This document shows, in pieces, positions 41,886 to 50,636 of a stretch of 64,000 nt of DNA; position 1 is the stretch's first letter; each line of letters opens with the position of its first letter. Location: the NCBI GenBank assembly GCA_977017575.1, contig CDRNVI010000009.1, positions 372,001-436,000 of the forward strand, read 5' to 3'. The DNA is from Paramoeba atlantica (Eukaryota > Discosea). The position numbers and the translations under genes were made by a program. Under the pieces are notes generated by a model. That model did not search any database. It was not told where the DNA came from and saw only the letters and a program-made list of their open reading frames with translations.

Positions 41886-42472
41886 AAACGAGTGGCCTTA
41901 CAAACTGCACGCACCGCCCTCTCGCGGAGCTTAGCAAGATGCCTTCCCTCGGGCGGAAGAAAGACAACTCCCCGAACACGATCAGAGATGGTCAAACGGT
42001 CTACAGAAGGAAGATGCTCAACTCGCTCACCGCCTGGCATCCGAGCTTGTACTTTAGCAATCGCCAATGAGTAATAGTCAATATCTGGGAACGGGAAGCT
42101 GTACTCCATATCTTGTTCATCATCCCAACGCGCCTTTAATTCTGAGTGGTCAGGGTCATTGCGATTTTTCAAGTACACTTGGCCGATTACTGTATATTGC
42201 TCGGTCTCTTCCTTGTGGCCCCATACTGCCTGAATCCAAACCTTATGACCTCGAGAGAGAACCAATCGCATCTTATGAGCAAATTCATATTTCGCATCAT
42301 CCGTCATCGGCACACGTACATCGTTTCCAAGGAGGGCTTCAACCTGCTCAGGGTTGAGGGTACCGCCTCGTCGGCTATGTCGGGAAACCTGGGGCTCCGG
42401 AGCTTGAGGCTCAGGGCTGTTTGCTCTAGATCGTGAAATTGCCCTAGTAACAGCTTGGACGATTCCAGACAT
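41886..42472 (-). CDS. WxF-domain-like protein, function unknown, C-terminus cut
   Basis: 195 codons from an ATG (MSGIVQAVTRAISRSR). A Pro/Glu/Ser stretch, then a globular part with LSRGHKVWIQAVWGHKEE and TVIGQVYL, resembling in spacing the G..C...W.F core of the RLE-B WxF domain, and FPDIDYYSLAIAKVQARMP. The frame runs into B4 sequence at its end, so the natural C-terminus is lost. It could be the first ORF of an unseen element or a host gene fragment. A second protein of this kind is at 55571-56191. Confidence 0.4.
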
Positions 42473-42640
42473 AAAAATTCGAAAACGTGTAGATTTTGTA
42501 TTTGAATAGTCCCTAAGCACATACACATCCGTTAATAACTTTTCTAATGAATTTACGAAATCAATCAATCAACAGTCACATTTTCAATGATAAGTAAAAC
42601 TATACGTAATAAGCTCTCGCCTGAATTTCTTACCGTAAAC
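41886..42640 (-). other. Unknown block replacing the B4 RT core
   Basis: About 755 bp stand where about 585 bp of B4 RT (from after RLVAIPN to before CVWFG) should be. No TSD is seen. It holds the open frame at 41886-42472. This is a replacement, not a clean insertion, perhaps by gene conversion or a deletion that followed an insertion. Confidence 0.5.
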
Positions 42641-43493
42641 TATTAGGAATAGCCACCAATCGAGCTCTTTTCAATCGTCGCATAATGTCGGTAGGCAGCA
42701 CCCCGTTGACCAGATCCACTAGCATGTGGCACAAGCTTCTGCAGCATATTTCGTCGTCGATTAGCAGACGGAGAATGACGTCATTCATCCCGGTCGGACC
42801 TGGAGATGAACCTTTGGCCAACCGGCGACCAGCAAGTCGAAGTTCCTCGGGCGATATGCAAGCCATTGCCGGCGCATCGGGTGGCAACGTAAAGGTGCAA
42901 GGATGCTTTGGATGTAGTTTCTCCAATTTTTCCAGAATTTCCTGATCTGACGCACTTGTTGTGATCATTTCCCGGTCTAAAATTTTAGTAGCCCTGGATG
43001 TCGCACCCTCCTTTACTAGCCGCATTGCTTTCTTAATGGCTCGATTGTCACCGTTTTCTTCGTGGGACTTGTTGGTATCGTTGCGTGATCGAAAAGGGCG
43101 ATTCCTGCGTCTTCTTTCTGATTCGGCCCGTACGGTCGCCAATGAGAACTTGACTGCCGATAGCAACTTATGCCATATCTGGTTTTCGAGCTTTTGCGGA
43201 CTATCCGCGTATTCACGCATGAGGTCTCTGAAAATTGAAATGACACATGGAATGAATTCGGTTTCAATGGTTTTTGTCGTGAGAAGTGGTTCAAAGTCAA
43301 GGTCTTCTTGCGAGTGGCTGGCATTGCTTGCATGAAATACTGGTTCATCCGATGTTTCATTTTCACCTTCCCACACTAAACGGAAAATTCGTACATTAGG
43401 TGGCGGTGGTAAGGTTCCATTGTACTTTTTCCCTCGACAGTGTCCATGTATCCCTTCGTATTCCAGATTAACTTGTCCTGATCCCTTTCTTAC
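42641..43493 (-). pseudogene. B4 part 2: WxF domain end, linker and RT front
   Basis: Encodes VRKGSGQVNLEYEGIHGH and NVRIFRLVWEGE (second half of WxF), LDFEPLLTTKTIETEFIPCV, an Arg-rich RRRRNRPFR stretch, EKLEKLHPKHPCTF, AKGSSPGPTGMNDVILRLL and RLKRARLVAIPN. It ends where the unknown block starts. No stop is seen inside. Confidence 0.75.
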
Positions 43494-44198
43494 CTTTTTT
43501 TTTTTTTTTTTTTTTTTTTTTCGTACATGGAGAAAATCTTTGCCTCAACCGCCTCGACCGCCACCCGGTGTCCAACCGGCAGGCTTTTCTTGGTCGAGTG
43601 AGCTGGCCACCTTCCAGTGGCAAGATGAATGGGTGTTTCCACCCACGCACCTCAGGGGAGACACCTCATTACAGGGTAGTGCGAGACTTGCTTACCAGAG
43701 TTTTGTTGAATCTCGGATTGCGTCAGAGACTCTGGTAGCTCACTCGCTAAAAACTCCACTGCTCCGGATTGTTAGTCCAGGAGCGCTCCTAGCGTGGAGA
43801 AACGAAGGACCTAGCCTAGAAAAAAGGATCTAGTCCCTTCGCTTCTCCGGGAGATGGGGAGGGATAAAACCTCAGCTAGCACCAATGCCGTTCCACCTCC
43901 ACCGAGGGGGTAGGGTTAGCGCGCTCGCTAACGACATACATGCCTCGGCGACGGGATGCTACCCCGTCTATGCCCCGGAACGCGGTTAACGACGCCGCGA
44001 ACAAGGGTTGAACAGGAATAGGAACGGACACATTCCCTCCTGCCAGCTCGGAAACCCTTACGTCGGAAGGCTGGGGTCGCCACGCCCCATCACCGGCAAC
44101 GGTCCAATGCCGGGCTCCTGACCTCATCTTCCCCTTCTGACGCACCCAAAAGGATATGCCGTGGCAGTGGCGACCCAGTTAGGATAAACAAAAAGGGG
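43494..44198 (-). mobile_element. SINE-like retroposon, about 705 bp, inserted into B4
   Basis: Flanked by CTTTCTTAC at 43485-43493 and 44199-44207 (9-bp TSD), with a 27-nt poly(A) (T at 43495-43521). The frame of B4 continues across it once it is set aside. No coding capacity beyond chance frames. The body is GC-rich with many short inverted repeats, such as GTTAGCGAGCGCGCTAAC near 43915-43932 and the GGGGTAGCATCCC block. It shares no obvious end with ING, RLE-A or RLE-B, so its partner element is unknown. Other readings: a retrocopied structured non-coding RNA. Confidence 0.7.
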
Positions 44199-44512
44199 CT
44201 TTCTTACTTTAGTCTTGGTGACGATTCCTTGTGATATGTTAATAGCCGTTTGTCGATCGAAAGTCCAAGCAACGACGCAGCGCTGACCTACCTTGCTTTT
44301 GCATGCCATTTTCCAGATGATGTCAGGGGGAATAGGGAATTGGGTAGTCGGGTTGATCTCGGCGAGCATTTCTTCCGCAAAGTTGGCCTGGGTCGTCGAG
44401 TTATCGCCTACGTTTCCTTGTTCACTAACGCAATCGGGTAGCGCATCGATCGGATCGGGCGATTCGTATCGAGGTGTTGAATGCGGTGTTGATATACAAT
44501 CGTGGATCTATT
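44199..44512 (-). pseudogene. B4 part 1: linker and first half of the WxF domain
   Basis: Encodes IHDCISTPHSTPRYESPD, then PIPPDIIWKMACKSKVGQRC, VVAWTFDRQTAINISQG and IVTKTKVRK, stopping at the SINE-like insert. It matches the same region of B3 and B6. The 5' boundary is at the family's conserved DC-STP motif. Confidence 0.75.
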
Positions 44513-44748
44513 AATATTAAAATTCTTTTCGTAAACTCTTATAATATACTCGTCTAAATTTCATCACGTAAACTAATAATAATTATAATTAAACCTCCAT
44601 GTACTTCTGTGCTCGAGACTAAGCGCTTGCTCAACATGAATCGGACAATATTGATATTTCCTCTTAGGAATACCCCATCTTCAATCTTCGAAAGAGACAC
44701 TTGTGATTGTATTTCAAGAAGGCATTAGTAAGTAAACTTATAATCATT
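44513..44748. other. AT-rich stretch without recognised features
   Basis: No frame, tail or repeat I can name. It is probably the last part of the B5 3' end or old flanking DNA. Confidence 0.4.
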
Positions 44749-44890
44749 GCACGTTTCGGACCGGGTCTTTCGAGAAAAAAAAACCTGATCCTACCTACCT
44801 CACGTTGGGGAACCTCACTCGAAAGAGCAAGGCGTGAGAGTAAGCACTGTCGGCACGATCAACTCCCGTAACGACCACATTTCGGAGGCA
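44749..44890 (-). repeat. Diverged RLE-A-type 3' UTR fold on B5
   Basis: Minus strand holds CTCACGCC, stem 1 as CCTTGCTC, loop TTTC, GAGTGAGG (44813-44832), CCCCAACGTGAGGTAG and then CTCGAAAGACCCGGTCCG. The order matches the RLE-A 3' UTR, with a short T run between. Stem 1 pairs throughout although five positions differ from A2. Confidence 0.65.
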
Positions 44891-44953
44891 CAGGTCGTAA
44901 AGTAAAAGGCATAAGATGGGAGTGCTGTCGGAGAGTCGAGAAAACCGACTACA

Positions 44954-45053
44954 TTCAGAGTCTGAGGCCTCCTAGCCACTTTTCGTCCTTGATGTGATTT
45001 CGCAGCTGCGACACGATTGTGTATGCTGCGAACTTTTCGTTTTCCAATTGGAA
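44954..45053 (-). pseudogene. B5 C-terminal end
   Basis: 33 codons: FQLENEKFAAYTIVSQLRNH to the stop at 44954-44956. It matches FQLEIEKFSAYTIFSQLRQY in B7, so it completes the B5 frame cut at 47524. Confidence 0.7.
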
Positions 45054-45569
45054 ATCCACACCGAGGGGCCGCACAGGACATAAAAGAAAATAACTATAAA
45101 GATGAAATAATAATTTATTTTCACATGAGTTCACCTATTCATATCATATACATGAAAAGCAAATTGAAACGTATGTAGCTTCTACATCATCTTGACAAAA
45201 TAGGCCTTTCAAAACAAACAATATAAATTTATAATATATCACTATGTTAGCGGGTTGCACCCGCCAAACCCGGCGGCTATAGGATGGGGGTTTGGTGGGT
45301 GGGACAAAAAACGCGTAAAGGAAAAGATTCTACAAGTAAGTAATCAGTAAATATGTAAATTTTCAGAATACATATTGTAGCTTTTATACATGATTCAATT
45401 ACAACCCCCTTTCGGGGAAAAGAACAATGAAAATTATAACCCCCTTCCGGGGCATTTGACCCGATATTAGCCCCTCGGTGAAATTTCCATGCGTAGACTT
45501 CTAGAAATCCACACCGAGGGGCCGCACAGGACATAAAAGAAAATAACTATAAAGATGAAATAATAATTT

Positions 45570-46386
45570 TTTTTATCTACGGTTTTTTTTTTTTTTGCAC
45601 CTCTCATCCTTCAAATGTTTTTTTTTCCTCTGCTCCTTGTGCTTGGAGAGCTTTAACTTTACGCCAGCCTTAGCGTGTCTTCACATCTTCAGGTCCTCAC
45701 TAGGACCCCCGCATATCGACAAGTCAAATAGGCATCACATCGACAAATCACTCTTTCTCCAATCTCGGCGTGAGATGCGAATGGTGCGAGTTCCGGTGCC
45801 AGGCACTGAGCTGAATGGGGTTTTAGGTCGCTCAAGTAGCGCAACAGCAGACTTTCGTAAACCAGACCGCGCTCTCCGTGTCGATTCGTCGTCGTAGGGC
45901 ATAAATTTTCCATCTCTCTCCCGTCCTTGAACACGAAACGCGAAATGCCACATCGGATTTGGTGAAAAGCTGTCGGACCCTGCTGGGGTTTAAGGCGCTC
46001 TAGAAACGACGGCATCCAAGAAATCACAATGCAGATGCATCGAGATTTGTCTTCAATACGGGAACTTTGCTTCCTACAGGAGAAATTGGCTGTCTTTATA
46101 CTGTTTCCAAACGTAAAGTTCAAAGCGTTGTACAGCACACCGGTTGAAAAGTCACCGAACCGGGCTGAAAGTGATTTAAGGCGCTCGAGGAACGGCGTCT
46201 TCCGAACCAGAACAATGTGTGGGCCATGAGAAACGTTTGAAGAACCAGGATTTTGACAGACAGGAGGGAATCCCAGAGGCACGATGTCGTTTCTTACGAC
46301 CCTTTCCCCAGAGCTCTCTCCAGAGATCAAGGGGCGACCGCCCCTGCGGAACATGAATGGAAAGACTATAGGAAAAAAAAATCAAC
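45570..46386 (-). mobile_element. 817-bp retroposon with internal protein-like repeats
   Basis: Flanked by AATAATAATTT at 45559-45569 and 46387-46397 (11-bp TSD), with an A-rich tail on the minus strand (T at 45570-45595, broken by ATCTACGG). The body has a frame of about 220 codons (45689-46354) in which a motif recurs about every 165-180 bp: FLERLKSLSARF, FLERLKPQQGPT and YLSDLKPHSAQC. No family is recognised. It may be a retrocopied mRNA or a SINE-like repeat whose units only resemble a protein. Confidence 0.6.
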
Positions 46387-46675
46387 AATAATAATTTATT
46401 TTCACATGAGTTCACCTATTCATATCATATACATGAAAAGCAAATTGAAACGTATGTAGCTTCTACATCATCTTGACAAAATAGGCCTTTCAAAACAAAC
46501 AATATAAATTTATAATATATCACTATGTTAGCGGGTTGCACCCGCCAAACCCGGCGGCTACCTGCCCACACACACGTCACAATATTTTCCCGAACACACA
46601 GTAATTTTTTTTTTTTTCGAAAATAACTAGGGAAGGATAACACAATAATAGATGACCGGTCTATTATCGTGCCCT

Positions 46676-47523
46676 TTACATCACATACTTTTCAATCTGT
46701 TTAATGTCAACTTCTTTACCCCGACTTATATGATCGGCCGGATTGTTCAACGTAGACACATATCTCGCCTCGACACAAATCCCACGTTTCTCAGTGTCTC
46801 GTATTATTTCTTTCAATTCCTTTGACACTCCTTCTGACTTCGATAATCTCCTGTTCAACGCTGCCTTACAGGAGGTGTTATCCACGAAGATATCCAAGCA
46901 CGTTCCTTTTGGGGAGTGCATAGCAAACTTTTTAATAGCTAAGCGGACCGCCATCGCTTCGGCCCGATTCACTTCATACTTAAAAATTTTCGGCCATGCC
47001 TCACCAGTAATTAATACCTCCCCAGAATCAAGGTAAATGATGGCCCCCCATCCCTTCGCAGAAGCATCCGTGTATAACTTGTGGTGGTGAGGAACGGTGT
47101 CAGGATGAGGAGGCGGGGGTCGGGGAAGATTGCATATCAATTCATTTCGCCATTCGGTAAGTGTAGAACGAGTAACTACCGGAAGATCAACTGGCTTGTC
47201 GATCAAATACGGACAGCGATTTAATAAGTTGATCCTACGCTGCGCGACTTTCATCGCGAAATAAAAGCGTGGCATATTGAGCCGCAAGACTGCAGATCCA
47301 TACAGAAGACGCCCCACCGCCGCCTCAAGATCACCAAAAGACAATTTATGAAATTTGTCTTTTTGCAGTTTACTGACCACTCTCGGTCCCAGGCAGACCG
47401 TATGAGTGTCGTGGTCGAAAGCCACCCAATTGAAAACATACTTCAAAGCAGGGGGCTGTCCGGCGTCTTTAAAGAGGCCGTTTGCTTTGGAACACCGCTC
47501 GTCAATAAAGCGAGCGTATTCGA
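46676..47523 (-). pseudogene. VIPER-like RT end and RNase H (fossil)
   Basis: Encodes a DIRS-type connection region (ALKYVFNWVAFDHDT) and an RNase H with LYTDASAKGWGA, the Glu of NRAEAMAV, DIFVDNTS and the closing NPADHISRG typical of DIRS, Ngaro and VIPER elements. It is a fragment of an element. Confidence 0.7.
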
Positions 47524-49240
47524 CAATTGGAAGGCTTCCCGTATCACTTTGGGGTCTAAGTCAGCGCGTTTCGAGAGGGCTTTAATCAGCTCCTTCGTAT
47601 TTTCGTGCAGCATTCCACAATCAGTTAGCGCTATGCATCGAAAATAGTTTGGATCCACTCCTTTCTCCACTATGTATTTTCGATGTTTTCTTTCTATGGC
47701 ACTCTCTAGAAGGGCTGTGCTGGACTGTTTCTGGTAGCTGCTGCAGAGTGTGTGTACGACTGTGACATCGTAGAGGACTTCTCCAATATCTGGCCACATT
47801 ATGGCCAGATCGGGGCCCGAACGTATACGACGAGCTCTGCATGGGTGTCTCTCCGCTGCTTCTGGTGAAATAGAGCACTTACACTTCGTGCAAAAGAACG
47901 ATGAATACAGACGCGGTTCCACCGCACATGGGAGTCCAGCTTTTCCACATAGATTTGAAAGGTATCGAACAATGTGTGAGTGTTTTCTCGTACGGTTCAT
48001 CCCAGCACATTTCGAGCAACCTGCAACGTGTGGAAATATTCCGGAGGGCGATTCACTGACCCCGCATCCAGGACAGGAGATATTACTCGAAGAAGGGAGA
48101 CTGACGGCCAGCCTCATCTTGAGCGTTTGCTGGAAGAGGTACGGGTTTACGTAGTTGTTGGTCGAGAGGAGATGAAAATTTGCTTCCTTCGAGCGCTTCA
48201 TAACTCCACTGAAACGTGGTTTTTCTGCCGCAAGTTTTTCGTGCTCGTCGTTGACTAGTTTCTTCAGTGCCGTGCGTACTCCTTGTGTCCCTGTGGTCTT
48301 GTTGCCTTTTTGTTGCTTCTCAGAGTTTTCTATCGGAGCTTCATATGGGTTGAAATGCTCATCAATAGATTGACGGGAAGCTTCAAAAAGATAGCGATGT
48401 TTCAGAACTGTGGAGGTTATTCCCAATCCTCCCATTTTGCACGGCAAAGAGGCAAGTGCTAAGGCATCTTCGTCAGCATCGCACCACTTTCTTAAGACTT
48501 GTTGGATCTCTTTGTCAAAAGTCTGAGCTAGAAGGAATGATGCGCCCGGTTTATGTACTCGCAGGTGATAATCGTGGCGCGGTATCGTGCAACGCTTTAA
48601 AATTGCGAGGGAAAGATTACTTGGCCCCATGCGGCTGAGTCTTCGAAACAGACAGTTATGCTTCTCCAATTTTTCGAGAAGTTTGCGTTCTACGGCTTTG
48701 TTGTTGCCTAGGTATCCTCCGAGCACTTTGATTGTATCTACGCAGTCTTGAACCCCAAGTTCCCGAAGAGAGGAATCTTTGATGTGTAATGCCCTGGATC
48801 CTTGAAAGATTTCGCATTTGCGGTAGTTTATTTCTAAGTTCAGATCGCTCGTAAGCTCTTTGAAATGCAAGAATGCAACCTCGAGAGATGCCTCGTTTTT
48901 AGAACTCATCGTTACATCATCCTGGTACGCGCGTACGGTGACCTCGGGGTAAGCATCAGCTACTTCTTTCAAAGCTCCATGCAACACAGCGCAGAAATAA
49001 AGCGATGACAGCGCGGATCCTTGCCGAACCCCAGAGGAGCTCTCTATGACTGAATGCAGCGAGTTGTTAGCAAAGAAGAGAAGTTCGGTTGGCTGGCCAT
49101 ATTCCAAATAAAAAATCCGCATGAAATGTTTGAAGATGGGATATTGAGTTAGAGCTCTTTCTATTGCTGTTCGATGAGGTGTATTATACGCGTTTTTGAA
49201 GTCAATGGTGAGCACCGTATTTCCAGCTTCATACTCAGAA
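47524..49240 (-). pseudogene. B5 protein: RT core to RLE
   Basis: About 570 codons, open. RT with TVLTIDFKNAYNTPHR, GVRQGSALSSLYF and catalytic VRAYQDDVTM (YQDD in place of YVDD). Thumb LPCKMGGLGITS, knuckle CPGCGVSE, HVAGC, TRKHSH, CTKCKCSIS then H and C, RLE RSGPDLAIMW and EVLYDVTVVHT. It ends at EAFQL where the fossil begins. The protein is clearly more distant from B1-B4 and B6 than these are from each other. Confidence 0.8.
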
Positions 49241-49620
49241 TTGCGCCTAGCGACAGCAAAATTATCCCGAGGTGCATCGCCCGGACCCACTGGTTTTAGC
49301 GAATGTATGATGCGGCTCTTAGCAGAAGACGAAGAATCATGCCTCGCCTTGTGTCATATGTTCCGCGACGTAATCAACGGGGAAATCGCTCACAGTGTAC
49401 GCAAACGTCTGACTCGTTGCAGAATCATTGCTCTAGCCAAACCGAACAACGGCGTAAGACTTGTAGCGATGGGGGATACCATAATTAAAATATGTGGCAC
49501 AATTCTTCTTCAGCGTCATGAGGCTGCGCTAAAATCGCTCTTCCAACCTATCCAGCGAGGGATCTTGCAGAAGAATGCCTGTGAATCAATTGTACACGAG
49601 TTACTTTCGGAGCATTCGAC
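49240..49620 (+). pseudogene. RLE-B RT front segment, strand-flipped
   Basis: Plus strand reads SELRLATAKLSRGASPGPTG, LTRCRIIALAKPNNGVRLVA and FQPIQRGILQKNACESIVHE, the region just before where B5 starts at 49240 on the other strand. It adjoins B5 head to head, as expected for a 5' inversion. Divergence level fits B5. Confidence 0.7.
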
Positions 49621-49679
49621 CACTGCAATTCAGAATCAGAGAAATCCGCTATCTAGCACAAACTTTTAAATGCTCCCAG

Positions 49680-49985
49680 GGATTCTTTAGCAACAGTACA
49701 TCAGAACTTAATCCGACGTCAGAGCTCAGTTAGAAAATCCCGCAAGAACTGGATGGAGGAAGATGACTCAAAACTGAGCGAGCATGACCGCTTAGAATTA
49801 GACATGGACCGCCGTTCTATTAGCAACGCTTTGCAAGCGGGACGAGCAGGAAATCTAAGCAAAGCAACGCGAATACTAGACAACGTGTATCGAGATTCAC
49901 CTCTCACGGCAGAAGAAAAATCTCAGACACTAAAATCACTTCACCCAAACGGACCCTCACCTCAAGGGACGGACCAAGAGCTACC
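49680..49985 (+). pseudogene. RLE-B linker segment, strand-flipped
   Basis: Plus strand reads DSLATVHQNLIRRQSS, RRSISNALQAGRAGNLSKAT and TLKSLHPNGPSPQG, matching the Arg-rich linker before the RT (KYSLATIRN, SKATRVLDQ, LEILHPENP in B3). In the protein it precedes the 49240-49620 segment, yet here it follows it on the plus strand. Confidence 0.65.
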
Positions 49986-50187
49986 GAGTCTTGGCTTTCG
50001 GATAAGCACCAATAATCGAGCGAAAAATTGCAACAACGTGTACTGAGAACGAAGAATCAATTTGCGAAAATCTGGGGAGGGGATCTAGGTCGCACCCGTC
50101 GTCCGCTGTCTCAAAGCTTTCATTCAGGTCTGAGTTCTTCTCTTCTACGGATTCAACGGATAATATAATAATATAATAATACACCAC
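49981..50187 (-). pseudogene. RLE-B segment before the linker
   Basis: Minus strand reads DDGCDLDPLPRFSQIDSSF and VVAIFRSIIGAYPKAK, matching LDFEPMPTMRTIPSEF and VVAIYRDIVREYA in B3. It is in normal orientation relative to B5, so only the two middle segments are flipped. Confidence 0.6.
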
Positions 50188-50636
50188 TGTGTTATAAGTG
50201 GCTAAGAGTCCTCGATTATGTCACTAAATTAATAACCTTTCAATGCTATTCACAAATGTCGCTTGCAACACTTATGACCACACGTTCTTTTATCTTTACA
50301 CGGATGTTTACACGCAATATTCACAGGCGATATGTTTGTTGGATGCTGCCGTTATGCTCCCCTTCTTGTCGTTGCGCATGCTGTTAATCCTAAGCCCCCT
50401 TTCTTCGTTGGCATGCGCATTATCGACATTTGTTCTTCATTTTTCATCTCGGATTGACAACGCGGTGTCATCACACCCGTCTATTCCTAATAAAATATCT
50501 TTTTTTTTTGTGGTTATACTCTTGGATAAAAACAGTCCTCGCATAATGATGATTCTTTTCATTACAAGGGAATTCTGACTTAGCTTCTGATATCGATTAG
50601 AAGTTCGGATTCTCTTTTGACCATGGATCTCCAACT
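50188..50636 (-). other. Degenerate RLE-B remains
   Basis: AT-rich, with one clear piece at about 50365-50450 whose minus strand reads EEQMSIMRMPTKKGGLGLTA, a thumb fragment. The rest shows no frame, and part may be the 3' end of B6. Confidence 0.5.

Larger units (their letters stand above)
36651..44512 (-). mobile_element. RLE-B copy B4, split by three inserts
   Basis: Parts in coding order on the minus strand: 44512-44199, 43493-42641, 41885-41140 and 37477-36822, then a 3' UTR of about 170 bp. Inserts: SINE-like retroposon (43494-44198), unknown ORF block (41886-42640) and B3 (37478-41139). Two inserts have clear TSDs, so B4 is older than both. The 5' end at 44512 is inside coding sequence. 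Confidence 0.75.
45054..47523 (-). mobile_element. VIPER/DIRS-like fossil with split direct repeats
   Basis: Broken and 5'-truncated. Parts on the minus strand: end of RT and RNase H (46676-47523), then a repeat block in the order B1 (46560-45504, holding a younger insert), A2 (45503-45279), B2 (45278-45051). A layout of B1-A2-B2 at the 3' end is what VIPER, PAT and Ngaro types show. B1 and B2 match closely over about 225 bp, so the copy is not very old. The tyrosine recombinase and the left repeat are missing. Confidence 0.65.
44749..49240 (-). mobile_element. RLE-B copy B5, divergent, split by a VIPER-like fossil
   Basis: Coding parts 47524-49240 and 44954-45053 join in sense at the FQLE residues. 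Between them lies the VIPER-like insert with CAATTGGAA on both sides (45045-45053 and 47524-47532). The 3' UTR carries the RLE-A-type fold. Its 5' third (49240-50187) is rearranged. Confidence 0.7.

Noticed and set aside
43876-44145. Protein gene in the SINE-like insert
   Set aside because: The frame has no recognisable motif, no neighbours in frame and lies in GC-rich structured sequence.
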